Shown here one piece after another: positions 34,427 through 42,538 of a stretch of 64,000 nt of DNA. How positions within the stretch are numbered: the stretch's first letter is position 1; each line of letters opens with the position of its first letter. Made by a program: the position numbers and the translations under genes. Under the pieces are notes generated by a model. That model made no database searches, was not told the origin of the DNA, and worked only from the letters and a program-made list of their open reading frames with translations. Origin of the DNA: Candidatus Latescibacterota bacterium (GTDB lineage Bacteria; Latescibacterota; UBA2968; UBA8231); the NCBI GenBank assembly GCA_022826515.1, contig JAJDUT010000110.1:26461-90460 (forward strand), written 5' to 3'.

Positions 34427-34428
34427 CC

Positions 34429-35247
34429 ATGGCCCCCAAGAAAGTCTTAATTACCGGCGTCTGCGGATTGATCGCCGGAGCCGTGTATCGGCATTTGCAA
34501 ACCCAACCTGATCGCTATGATCTCTACGGCATAGCGCGGCGGTCCCAACTTTCGGAGCGGACGGCCAAAGGCGCAGAGTTGGGAATTCCCGAGGAGAAAT
34601 TCATCCTCGCAGACCTGACCGACTACAACGCGATTGCCGAGGCCGTCGCGGGCATGGATGTGGTCGTGCAACTGGCGGCCGATCCGCGGCCAGACGCTAG
34701 TTGGGAGAGTCTGCTCGGCAGCAATATCGTTGGGCCGCGCAATGTGCTGGAGGCTGCGCGCCGTGCTGGCGTCGGGCGCGTGGTCTTCGCCAGTTCAATC
34801 ATGGTGTCTTGGGGCTACCAGCAAGAAGACCCGTACAAGGCCATCTCCGAAGGGCACTTCGACGCGGTCGATGCCGGTCAGGTACAGATCGTGACCCACG
34901 AGTGGCCGCATCGGCCCACGGGTCTCTATCCAGCGACCAAGATCTGGGGCGAAGCCCTAGCGCGTTACTACGCCGACGTACACAATATGTCGGTGCCTTG
35001 TCTGCGCATTGGCTGGGTCAATGCCGAGGATCATCCGCGCGATGAGCGGGGCGGAGCCATCTGGTGCAGCCAGCGCGACGTGGTTCAGCTCGTACAGCGC
35101 GCCATCGAAGCGCCTGCGGACTTGCGCTTTGATATTTTTTACGGCGTGTCCAACAACCGCTGGCGCTGGGTCGATATTGACCATCCGCGCCAAGTCTTGG
35201 GCTATATCCCCGTAGATAGCGCCGAAGAGAAGTTAGGGCTGGCCTGA
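34429..35247 (+). CDS. NAD(P)-dependent epimerase/dehydratase (extended SDR)
   Basis: A 272-residue Rossmann-fold protein. The nucleotide-binding motif KKVLITGVCGLIAGAVYRHL is a GxxGxxG variant. MDVVVQLAADPRPDASWE near 72 and the catalytic serine (VFASSIMVSWG near 120) and YPATK (YxxxK, near 166) are present. It resembles uronate dehydrogenase and UDP-sugar epimerase types. The substrate is not readable from sequence. ATG 34429 lies 2 nt after hpt with an AGAGGAG site inside the end of hpt. Confidence 0.85.
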   Translation: MAPKKVLITGVCGLIAGAVYRHLQTQPDRYDLYGIARRSQLSERTAKGAELGIPEEKFILADLTDYNAIAEAVAGMDVVVQLAADPRPDASWESLLGSNIVGPRNVLEAARRAGVGRVVFASSIMVSWGYQQEDPYKAISEGHFDAVDAGQVQIVTHEWPHRPTGLYPATKIWGEALARYYADVHNMSVPCLRIGWVNAEDHPRDERGGAIWCSQRDVVQLVQRAIEAPADLRFDIFYGVSNNRWRWVDIDHPRQVLGYIPVDSAEEKLGLA

Positions 35248-35253
35248 GCCAAA

Positions 35254-35808
35254 ATGGGCCGAGAGCCTAAAGCCAAAACGGACCTATGGTCCGTCAAGCT
35301 GTTCTTCGTCGTTTTAGGGGCTATTGTCGCCTACAATGTCGTCAATTGGATGCGCGGCGAGCCAGAATGGGAGGAGCGGATCTATGAGCCAGGGGCTTTC
35401 GCAGTGCAGACGGCTGGCCGGCCCAATCTGCGCAAGCTGCGCGAGCCGTTGTCCTTTGGCGAGGTAGAGTTCCAATACCTGATGTTCGAATGCGCCGACG
35501 TGCAGTATGCCGTTGCCTACGGCGATGTGCCCGAGGCCGTTCAAGCCGATAGCGCGATCGCTGCGCGCCGAGATGCCATCTTGCAGAAGGTGCAGGGGAC
35601 GATTCTGTCGGAGGCCGCCGTTGAGATGGACGGGCATCCCGCTTGGCAGACGCAGATACAAGCGGCCGACGAAAGCCTGTTGCGGATGCAGAGCCTACAG
35701 GTGGGCCAGCGGCTCTACAGCTTGATGGCGGTCGGAGCACCCTACGCGTTTGACGACTCCGCGGATATCGAGCGATTTTTCGCGTCTTTCAAGCTCGTCA
35801 AGCCCTGA
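35254..35808 (+). CDS. Membrane-anchored protein of unknown function
   Basis: A 184-residue protein with one N-terminal membrane helix (LFFVVLGAIVAYNVVNW, ~16-32) and an outward-facing domain of about 150 residues. The domain has VEFQYLMFECADVQYAVAYG and DDSADIERFFASFKLV, a beta-alpha pattern seen in small secreted DUF proteins with a terminal FxxSF.L motif. I cannot name it. It starts 6 nt after the epimerase stop, so it closes the hpt operon. Confidence 0.65.
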   Translation: MGREPKAKTDLWSVKLFFVVLGAIVAYNVVNWMRGEPEWEERIYEPGAFAVQTAGRPNLRKLREPLSFGEVEFQYLMFECADVQYAVAYGDVPEAVQADSAIAARRDAILQKVQGTILSEAAVEMDGHPAWQTQIQAADESLLRMQSLQVGQRLYSLMAVGAPYAFDDSADIERFFASFKLVKP

Positions 35809-35824
35809 TGATAAGGAGTATCAA

Positions 35825-35935
35825 GTGAAGCTGCTCAAAAAGCTATGCGAATCACCCCCTCGGGAGGGTAGAACACAACATGGTGTAGGAGCTAGGCGAT
35901 GGTTCATTGGACGTTGCGCCAACGCCAATCATTGA
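35825..35935 (+). pseudogene. Short truncated reading frame ending at an inverted-repeat element
   Basis: A GTG-started frame of 36 codons with an AAGGAG ribosome site at 35813-35818. It begins KLLKKLCESPPREG, which resembles the N-terminus of M42/M20-type metallopeptidases (LLKKLxExPxxSG). Homology is lost after that. The last base of its stop codon is the first base of the 35935 inverted-repeat element. It may be the 5' remnant of a gene cut by that element or by a larger rearrangement. The resemblance is short, so this is tentative. Confidence 0.3.
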
Positions 35936-36092
35936 CTGATGTTACGCAGCCTTCTATGGTCTGCCGCTTTCGGTGCCCCCTAGTGTCATTCCCGCGCAAG
36001 CGGGAATCCACGCCGTCGGCCCCCGCCCGGCCCGCTGGACGCCCGCTTGCGCGGGCGTGACGGAGCAGGAAGCAGTAGTGCGTAACATCAGT
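35935..36092. mobile_element. Miniature inverted-repeat element, family A, copy 1
   Basis: 158 bp bounded by perfect 13-bp terminal inverted repeats, ACTGATGTTACGC (35935-35947) and GCGTAACATCAGT (36080-36092). Inside are two GC-rich hairpins, TTCCCGCGCAAGCGGGAA and CGCCCGCTTGCGCGGGCG. A second copy in the same orientation lies at 41924-42086. Confidence 0.8.
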
Positions 36093-36113
36093 AACTGACG
36101 TTACGCGGCGACC

Positions 36114-37040
36114 CTACTCGGCGGCATCTAACAGAGGCCGAAAGGCTTCGAGGCTGGGCACCTGTATGGCCGCTCGGAACAACTGCTTGAGGCGCTGCAC
36201 ATCGTCAATGGCCGCAATGCGGGTGGCCAACGGATCCGACGCGGCCAGCTCAAAGCGAATCTCCAGTGCATCGAGCAGATCTTCGACGGCGCGTTCTCGG
36301 CCTCCTTGCTCAATGCCTTGCTCAATGCCTTGCTCAATGCCTTGCTCAATGCCTTGCTCCCACGCTCGCTTGCGCAAAGTCTCAAGTAACGGAAACTCAG
36401 TCATAATCTCCTCCGATATGAGAGAAAAAATGGTCGATTCCTCGCACACCAACGAACTCAACACCCCCATGTGCGCCAACACACTCGCTTTGACTGCACG
36501 CGGGGCAGCCAATTCCTCGGTCGTCTCCACGCACCGACGCAACCACGCCTCCACATCCATCCCTTCAGGACGACCCATCAGTGGCGTGAACGGTAGGACG
36601 CCCACATTGCCCGACGCCAAATGCGCCAGCCCATCCAGTTCGGTCAGCCGGATCACCTTGTAGCGCAGCACCACCTCATAACCGACAGCCTCTTGGATGT
36701 ATTGCCCCGGATCGTGCCGACCCGCGTCGGCACGCAAGTAGATCACGTGCGAAAACAGGCGCAAGCCATACTCGGCCAGGCAGCGTCCCATGTAGCGAGC
36801 CATCCGCAGCGGCATGGACAAGGCCGTGCTGTCGGTGGTCTGAAACTCGCAGTGAACTAACGCCTCCTGTCCGTTGATCTGCACCCGCAGCAGACTGTCC
36901 ATCACCTGCGTCTCAACGGTGGTCTGCTCCGGGTTGAGCATATCCAGCATCTGCACCTTTGAATGCCCGAGCAGAAAGGCCAAAAAGTCGTGCGGATAGG
37001 TGCTGATCAGGGACTTGGAAACACTATCAAAAGCGGCCAT
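36114..37040 (-). CDS. Rpn/YhgA-like PD-(D/E)XK nuclease (transposase_31 type)
   Basis: A 308-residue protein. The N-terminus (YPHDFLAFLLG) and the nuclease core (TTVETQVMDSLLRVQING, then ALVHCEFQTTDS with the E-x-Q site) match the Rpn recombination-promoting nuclease family. A helical middle is followed by an EQGI repeat near 215-235 and a DUF4351-like C-terminal helix pair. Rpn proteins nick DNA and stimulate RecA-independent recombination in E. coli. ATG 37040 fits the family length; a longer frame to 37130 adds an odd hydrophobic start. Its position between matching inverted repeats is the notable context. Confidence 0.8.
   Translation of the reverse strand: MAAFDSVSKSLISTYPHDFLAFLLGHSKVQMLDMLNPEQTTVETQVMDSLLRVQINGQEALVHCEFQTTDSTALSMPLRMARYMGRCLAEYGLRLFSHVIYLRADAGRHDPGQYIQEAVGYEVVLRYKVIRLTELDGLAHLASGNVGVLPFTPLMGRPEGMDVEAWLRRCVETTEELAAPRAVKASVLAHMGVLSSLVCEESTIFSLISEEIMTEFPLLETLRKRAWEQGIEQGIEQGIEQGIEQGGRERAVEDLLDALEIRFELAASDPLATRIAAIDDVQRLKQLFRAAIQVPSLEAFRPLLDAAE
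36306..36360 (-). repeat. 12-bp tandem repeat within the Rpn-like gene
   Basis: About 4.6 copies of TTGCTCAATGCC on the plus strand, encoding (EQGI)n in the protein. In-frame copy-number change would only lengthen or shorten a helical linker. Such linkers are common in Rpn-family proteins. Confidence 0.85.
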
Positions 37041-37243
37041 CCGAGCCTTGCTGCTAAGCGCTGACGCGCTGGAGAGAATATATCCAATTGGGATACAAAT
37101 ACAAACACAGCTAAGCAAAAATCGGGCCACGGTAGCGGTTCAGAGAGAAGGAGGAGATCGCAGGTGCTGGAGTGTCGCGGAAAGGATACAGCGATGGGAA
37201 GTAAGCGACGAAAACTACGTAACGTCAGTCAGTAAGGAATAAT

Positions 37244-37399
37244 CTAAGTACACGACAGTAGAGTGGTATGGGATGCTTCGCTTCGCTCAGCATGACACCA
37301 TAGGCGTCAGCACCGGTCATGCTGAGCGGAGCAAAGCGGAGTCGAAGCATCTCAGCGTTCCCATGCCTAACGTCCACTGGGTTACTGTCGTGTACTTAG
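37244..37399. mobile_element. Miniature inverted-repeat element, family B
   Basis: 156 bp with perfect 17-bp terminal inverted repeats, CTAAGTACACGACAGTA (37244-37260) and TACTGTCGTGTACTTAG (37383-37399). Inside is a second imperfect inverted repeat built on ATGCTTCG...CTCAGCATGAC and its complement. There is no coding capacity. It separates the Rpn unit from tRNA-Val(GAC). Confidence 0.75.
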
Positions 37400-37402
37400 G
37401 GA

Positions 37403-37437
37403 ATAAAAAAGAAAGCCCCTGAAAAATCAGGGGCTTA
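37403..37437 (-). terminator. Terminator of tRNA-Val(GAC)
   Basis: On the minus strand the stem AAGCCCCTGA / TCAGGGGCTT is followed by TCTTTTTTA, six bases beyond the encoded CCA of the tRNA. Confidence 0.8.
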
Positions 37438-37442
37438 GAAGA

Positions 37443-37519
37443 TGGTGGGCAATCGCAGACTTGAACTGCGGACCTCCTGCATGTCAAGCAGGCGCTCTAG
37501 CCAGCTGAGCTAATCGCCC
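37443..37519 (-). tRNA. tRNA-Val (anticodon GAC)
   Basis: A 77-nt cloverleaf on the minus strand. The acceptor stem GGGCGAT pairs with ATTGCCC, the anticodon stem CCTGC/GCAGG encloses TTGACAT, the T-loop is TTCAAGT, and CCA is encoded. The anticodon GAC reads GUC/GUU. It lies between the family B miniature element and the giant lipoprotein gene. Confidence 0.95.
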
Positions 37520-37528
37520 TAAAATTTT

Positions 37529-37557
37529 TTGGATTTTTGTACGTTATCCAGTATAAT
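37529..37557 (+). promoter_or_regulatory. Predicted promoter of the giant repeat protein
   Basis: TTGGAT at 37529-37534, a 17-nt spacer and a perfect TATAAT at 37552-37557, about 125 nt upstream of the ATG at 37682. The -10 is strong and the -35 weak. Confidence 0.5.
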
Positions 37558-37681
37558 CTTAAATAATAACAACAGAGCATCAACTCCGTCAAGGTTAATA
37601 GGGTAGAGCGGCTAGGGGCAGTGGGTCATTCAATCGACTACACAATTTGTCCTTTACACCTTAACCCCCCGAGGTGTGCTC

Positions 37682-40600
37682 ATGTTGAAGTTTTTATTGC
37701 TTTTCCTTTTAGCGGGCGTGGGATTGTCGTGCTCAGGAGACCCGAAGCCGACGGCCCACGATCCTGTACCCCCCCCCAGCTAGCTGCGGCTAAGGCCACA
37801 GCGACCGCGTCCTACGAGGTGCCGCAGTCGCTGATCGACCTCGTGGAGTCCTACTACGAGGCCAACAAGGCCAAGGCCAACCGCAACTACGGTGCCAACT
37901 GGTATCGCGTGTTGATCGCCTTCGGTGTGAATCTGCCGACGTGGGAAGGTTCAGGAGCGGCCCCTACCACCGCCTACACGGCTGCCGAGGCCGAGGATTC
38001 CTACGCTGTCTGGTCTGGGTGGAAGCCCGTATGGGACGCCCTCGTCGAGCTGGAGAAAGAGGCCAGCGACGGCGGCACGGGCGGCGGCGGCACGGACGAC
38101 ACCACGCCGCCCCCGTCCCAGGACCCGGTCATCAGCATCGCCCCGGGCTCGGCCATCACCGAGGGCAGCTTGGCCATATTCACGCTGACGGCCACGCCCG
38201 CCCCCTCGGCGGGCCTCACCATCACGCTGACCATCAGCGAGTCTGGTGCCTTTGTCTCGTCCGGAGCAAAAGACCAGACCTATATGAACACGAGCGGCAC
38301 GGTCAGCATCACGGTCGGCACCGACGACGATAATACGGCTGAGGCGGCGGGCACCATCACGGTGACGGTCAACGACGGGTCCGGCTACACGCCGTCCACT
38401 ACCAATGGCTCGGCCACCGTCACCGTCAGCGACAACGACGGCGGTGCCCCCCCGCCCGATCCGCCGCCCGATCCTCAGCCCGACCCGCAGCCGGACCCGC
38501 AGACCGACAACGACTCGCAGACGCTCCAAGATCTGCAGACGCAGTACAGCAGTCTGATCAGTACGGTCGGCGATTACTACGATGCCAACAAGAACAACGC
38601 CAACCGCCACTATGGTGCCAACTGGTATCGCGTATTGATCGCCTTTGGCGTGTCCCTGCCGACGTGGGAAGGCGCGGGAGCGGCTCCCACCACTGCATAC
38701 ACGGCTGATGAGGCCGAGGATTCCTACGCTGTCTGGTCTGGGTGGAAGCCCGTATGGGACGCCCTAATAGAATTTGAGGCCCTGCCGCCGGCGTCCACCG
38801 ACGAGGGTACCGTCACCGTCGATCCTGATCCGCCGGAGTTTGAGGCCCAGAGTTTGTCGCCCAGAACCCACTCTTTTACGACGGAGGACGGTACATCGGT
38901 GCCTAATGGTGAAAATTCTTTCACCGGTTTTCAAATTGGCACGTCTGGATCCATTACGCTGCGCTTCACGCATAGCCAGGTGCAGCAAGGTCGTGGCAAG
39001 AATTGTTTCAAGGGCAGGTTTGTTAGTATCAAAGCCCCGAAGGGGCACGACATCACCTTAGTAGCGAAGACGAAGTCGGGGTTAAGCAGCACCTATAGAG
39101 GCAACCCCGGTTGGAACTCGGAGAATAATCCGACTCCCTCGGGGTCTCCCAAGGGGGTGCCTGTGGACGGAGCCTGTTCCGGCAGTAGCGACTACCGCGA
39201 GGTTACGATCACGTGGACACGCAACAGCGATCCGCTGCCTACCACCGACGCGGACAAGAAGCTCACCTTCGATTATCAAGGCTATGGTAGTCAGAGTAAC
39301 TTTGCCGTGCCCGGTTTTAGTGCCACATTCGCGTTCTATCTCACGGAGCAGCCTGTGACCCCGCCCCCGGCTAAGGTGTGGAGCCTCACTAAGCCGGATG
39401 GCACGGCTTGGACAGGCTTCACCGAGGGCACGTCCGGGATGCAGGAGCTGCACCTGTCGCACAACCATGACACAGACGAGCCATACTGTTCGTTCAATGG
39501 CGACATTGAGATCGTGGGGGCTGCTAGCCGCCACAATGTCACGTTCAAGACCAAGGGCGGCAGGGTGCTCGGATGGTTCGACCCCTCCTGCGGCCACGCC
39601 GACTTGGATACCGACGGCTATCGGGCGATCGAGGTCAAGTGGAACAGCAGCTCCAACAACGCCTTCAACACCGACGAGACGGTCAAGATATGGTTCAAAA
39701 ACCGAGATAAGGGCGGGGCCGTCGCCGCGTACACCGACACGACCGAGTGGACGTTCTCCATCCCGGACGACGGCATGGCCCCGGCGCAGGTGTGGAGTCT
39801 CACCAACACGGACGGGTCGGCTTTATCTAGCTTAAACGTCCTCTTTGATGAGGGTACGTCCGGGTCGAAGAGGTTCCACTTCACGCACGACCGGCTAAGC
39901 GCAGGCGACTGCTCGTTCAACGGCAACTTTGAGCTTGTAGGGAACTATGCCCGTCATAAGGTCAAGGTCAAGACGGGTGGGCGTCGCTCAGATGGTAAGC
40001 CGGGATGGTTTGACAAAGACTGCACCCATTGGGCGCTCACGGATGCCACCAAGTACCGCTGGGTGGAGCTCTCGTGGAACAGCACCACTGACTACGATTA
40101 TGTCAACGAGTCCTTCTTTCTGCGTTGGCTTGACCGCGGTAGTACCGAAAACGGAGAGCCCGTGCAGACCCACGACATCGCTTTTTTGATGCAAAACGAC
40201 GGCAAGGACGGCCGGGTCAATCTCATCGGTAATACCCTGACCATCCGCGAAGGGACCAAGGCCAACCATACCTTTGTCTTCGACCGACCGAATGGATCGG
40301 ATCTGCGGTTCTTTCACGGCAAGGCGGATATTGTGTTCGACCCGCCGTCCTTGAAGGATGACATCGGCGCGACCGTCTCCGGCAACGGCAAGAACAACGG
40401 ATGCGAATGGTACTTCGATGACGACAATCCCCTGACCGATGACTTTGCCCAGCCGTCCTGCGTCTTGGCGTGGGACTGGCGGACGAACGGGGCCCTAGGC
40501 CCCACCGGCACCATCAGCTTGCAGTGGACGGATAGGGTGCCTACCCTCCTCAATTCGAGCTATACGCCCTCGGCCCAGACGGTGAGCACCAACATCAACC

Positions 40601-41799
40601 TCGTCGATGACGGCCTAACCGAGTGTCCGCCCCGCGCACCGGTCCCGGAGAATGGGAAGTGTCGGGCCTACACAGAAGAAGAGTTAAAAGCCCAGTCCGC
40701 ACAGGCGTTTCAAGCAGCGGTTGAAGAGCGTCGGGAGCAGGTCTTGGCGGAGGCGCAGGCGCATCCGTATCCGTCGGGGCCGTGTACGCCTGACCCAGCC
40801 ATCCTCGATAGGGCGGTGTACTACACCAATGCCATGTGGGTGTCCGACCGGATATGCGACCCCGTCAGAGACATGAACTCGAACCGCTGCACCCGCTACG
40901 GCGAGCACCTCGACTACTGGTTGGACGTGATGGGCGGCCTGCTCGGCACGCCGACGCCCCGCGTACCCTTCTTCCGGTGCTACAGCCGGTGCGGGGAGGA
41001 GGGCCAGCCCGCCTGTGAGAATGTGACCGGCGAGTCGCGGCCGTTTGACTACGTGCCGGAAAATTACGAGGACATGGTTAACCGGTGCGACTGGAACCCC
41101 CGCTGGACGGATACCCGGAAGTTCATCGGGGCTAACCCTCATCCACCGTCCACGGTGGCGTCCCTACAGGATATGAAGGCCAACGACACACTCAGGCTAG
41201 GGCTGTCGAACATCGCTGACCGCAGCTCCTACAGCGACGACATGGGCTTCTACGACGAGCTCATCACCGAGATCGGGTGGCTGTCCGCCTGCCGGGACGG
41301 GCTGCGGTATGATCCCGCGTTCAGCAGTCGTGATGCCTACCAGTCGCCCAAGGTATGGGTCGAGATCGTGGACGACGGCTTCATCCCATGGGTCAAGGGC
41401 ACGGTCTATCCGGCTGGCACCTACGTCAAATGGAACGGTAATTACTTCCAGGCGAAGGCCACGCAGAAGGACCATGTTGACAAGAACCCGATCAAAGGGT
41501 CCTTTCGCGGGGCGTGGACGTACTTCTTCTTGGTCGAGCACACCGCCGACGCGAAGTCGATTCGGATACGCTCTAACGTCCGCGGCTCTCACCAGGTCGA
41601 GGCCATGATTGGCAACAGCAACAGCTTCGCGGGGCACTCGCCTGTCGAGCGTGTGCAGTTCGATATAGTCAACGGCATGTCCGACGTGATCAAGCTCAAC
41701 TGCTCGTCGGATGCTCGTACGGGGCAGGTGTGGATCTATCCCGTTGCGGGCGACGTGCAGATTCCCCAGGTCACGGGAGGGGTGAACGTCTGTCGCTAG
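37682..41799 (+). CDS. Giant repeat-rich secreted or lipoprotein, signal peptide out of frame at a poly-C tract
   Basis: A GAGGTG ribosome site and ATG 37682 open a signal peptide (LKFLLLFLLAGVGLSC, lipoprotein-like) whose frame stops after 34 codons at AGC TAG. The ~1,340-residue body is in another frame, open through the same spot. The two join if the C9 run at 37769-37777 were C10 or C7. The body has two ~70-residue modules with NWYRVLIAFG and WSGWKPVWDAL, with a Calx-beta-like domain between them (ITEGSLAIFTLTATPAP, VSDNDGG) and a DPQPDPQPDPQ linker. Three to four ~130-residue Cys-containing repeats follow (CSFNGD...GWFD..C). A Cys-rich C-terminal region includes a CBM5/12-like segment (GTYVKWNGNYFQAKATQ). 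Probable surface adhesin or carbohydrate-binding protein. Confidence 0.7.
37769..37777 (+). other. Nine-C homopolymer at the signal-peptide/body junction
   Basis: This run joins two overlapping frames. Upstream, the signal-peptide frame reads GTA CCC CCC CCC AGC TAG. One extra C gives VPPPPQLAAAKATA and continues into the large frame. Poly-C tracts of this length near gene starts are classic phase-variation sites, but they are also common assembly errors. Confidence 0.8.
37840..38049 (+). repeat. Internal module repeat, copy 1
   Basis: It encodes the first YYEANK...NWYRVLIAFG...WSGWKPVWDAL module. Its last ~55 nt are identical in DNA to copy 2, 723 bp (241 codons) downstream, so recombination could delete the intervening Calx-beta-like domain in frame. 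Confidence 0.85.
38563..38772 (+). repeat. Internal module repeat, copy 2
   Basis: The second copy of the NWYRVLIAFG module. It lies after the Calx-beta-like domain and the DPQP linker, and before the Cys-containing repeats. Confidence 0.85.
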
Positions 41800-41819
41800 C
41801 AGTGATGTAGCATCGCCCC

Positions 41820-41863
41820 GGCCCGCCCTAGCCTTCTTCTTTTCAGGGAGGCTAGGGCGGGCC
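41820..41863 (+). terminator. Hairpin after the giant repeat protein gene
   Basis: A perfect 14-bp stem (GGCCCGCCCTAGCC and its complement) with a 16-nt loop, 21 nt after the stop. Only a weak T-rich tail follows (TTGCTGTTG), so termination efficiency is uncertain. Confidence 0.6.
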
Positions 41864-41923
41864 TTGCTGTTGATTACTTATAGATGAGGCGGACTCCTGA
41901 AACTTTACTTACCCTTATCACTA

Positions 41924-42086
41924 ACTGACGTTACGCCGTTTTATTGTTTGCGGCTTTCTGCCGTTGCTGTCCCGAATGGTCATTCCCGCGCAAGCGGGAA
42001 TCCACGCCGTCGGCCCCTGCCCGGCCCGCTGGACGCCCGCTTGCGCGGGCGTGACGGAACAGGAAGCAGTAGCGCGTAACATCAGT
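41924..42086. mobile_element. Miniature inverted-repeat element, family A, copy 2
   Basis: 163 bp with ends ACTGACGTTACGC (41924-41936) and GCGTAACATCAGT (42074-42086), matching at 12 of 13 positions as inverted repeats. The internal hairpins and spacer are nearly identical to copy 1 and in the same orientation. Its right end is 12 bp from the rlmH start codon. Confidence 0.8.
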
Positions 42087-42097
42087 CAACTAGTTCG

Positions 42098-42532
42098 ATG
42101 CCAATGCAGATCACTATTGTCTCCTACGAGAAACATCGCAATTCAGCGCTAGAAGCCGCCGAGCAGGAGTATATCAAGCGGCTCTCGCGGCAAGCGCGGG
42201 TCGAGCTCTGTCCACAAAAAGGCAAGGCGCGGGGCGGCCTGCCGGACCGGCTGTTGAAAGGAACGTATGTCGTCGGGCTGTACGTGGAAGGAGAGCCGTT
42301 TACTTCTGAGCAGTTGGCGCAACGGCTCCAGCGGCTGATGAACCAAGGCCGCTCGCACCTAGTGCTGGTAATCGGAGGAGCTGAGGGGATGCCGGCGGGG
42401 GTAGAATCTCAAATACAAGAGCAGTGGTCGCTGTCGCCGCTGACTTTTTCTCACCAGCTAGCGCGCCTGCTGTTGTTGGAAGCCTTGTATCGGTCCTTTG
42501 ACATGTTAAGCGGCGGGCGGTACCACAAATAG
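42098..42532 (+). CDS. rlmH: 23S rRNA pseudouridine-1915 N3-methyltransferase
   Basis: A 144-residue SPOUT-class methyltransferase acting on assembled ribosomes. ITIVSYEKHRN at the start, LVLVIGGAEGMPAGVESQ near 87 (SAM knot) and LSPLTFSHQLARLLLLEALYR near 114, ending in SGGRYHK, are diagnostic. A second ATG two codons later (42104) is an equally good start, and neither has a clear ribosome site. A miniature element lies immediately upstream and may have displaced the original promoter. Confidence 0.92.
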   Translation: MPMQITIVSYEKHRNSALEAAEQEYIKRLSRQARVELCPQKGKARGGLPDRLLKGTYVVGLYVEGEPFTSEQLAQRLQRLMNQGRSHLVLVIGGAEGMPAGVESQIQEQWSLSPLTFSHQLARLLLLEALYRSFDMLSGGRYHK

Positions 42533-42538
42533 CCGCGC

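Larger units (their letters stand above)
36094..37229. mobile_element. Candidate IS-like unit carrying an Rpn/YhgA-like nuclease gene
   Basis: The nuclease gene lies between ACTGACGTTACGC (36094-36106) and ACGTAACGTCAGT (37217-37229). These are inverted repeats of each other at 12 of 13 positions and match the ends of the family A miniature elements on either side. The left end is 1 bp from miniature copy 1. This makes a 1,136-bp unit with the layout of an insertion sequence whose only gene is a PD-(D/E)XK protein. Confidence 0.55.

Noticed and set aside
36306..36360. Possible short CRISPR-like array
   Set aside because: The units are adjacent with no spacers and encode an EQGI protein repeat in frame.
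37621..37768. GTG 37621 as the true start of the giant protein
   Set aside because: It would give no signal peptide and an arginine-rich, non-repetitive start, whereas the other frame has a ribosome site and a good export signal at 37682.
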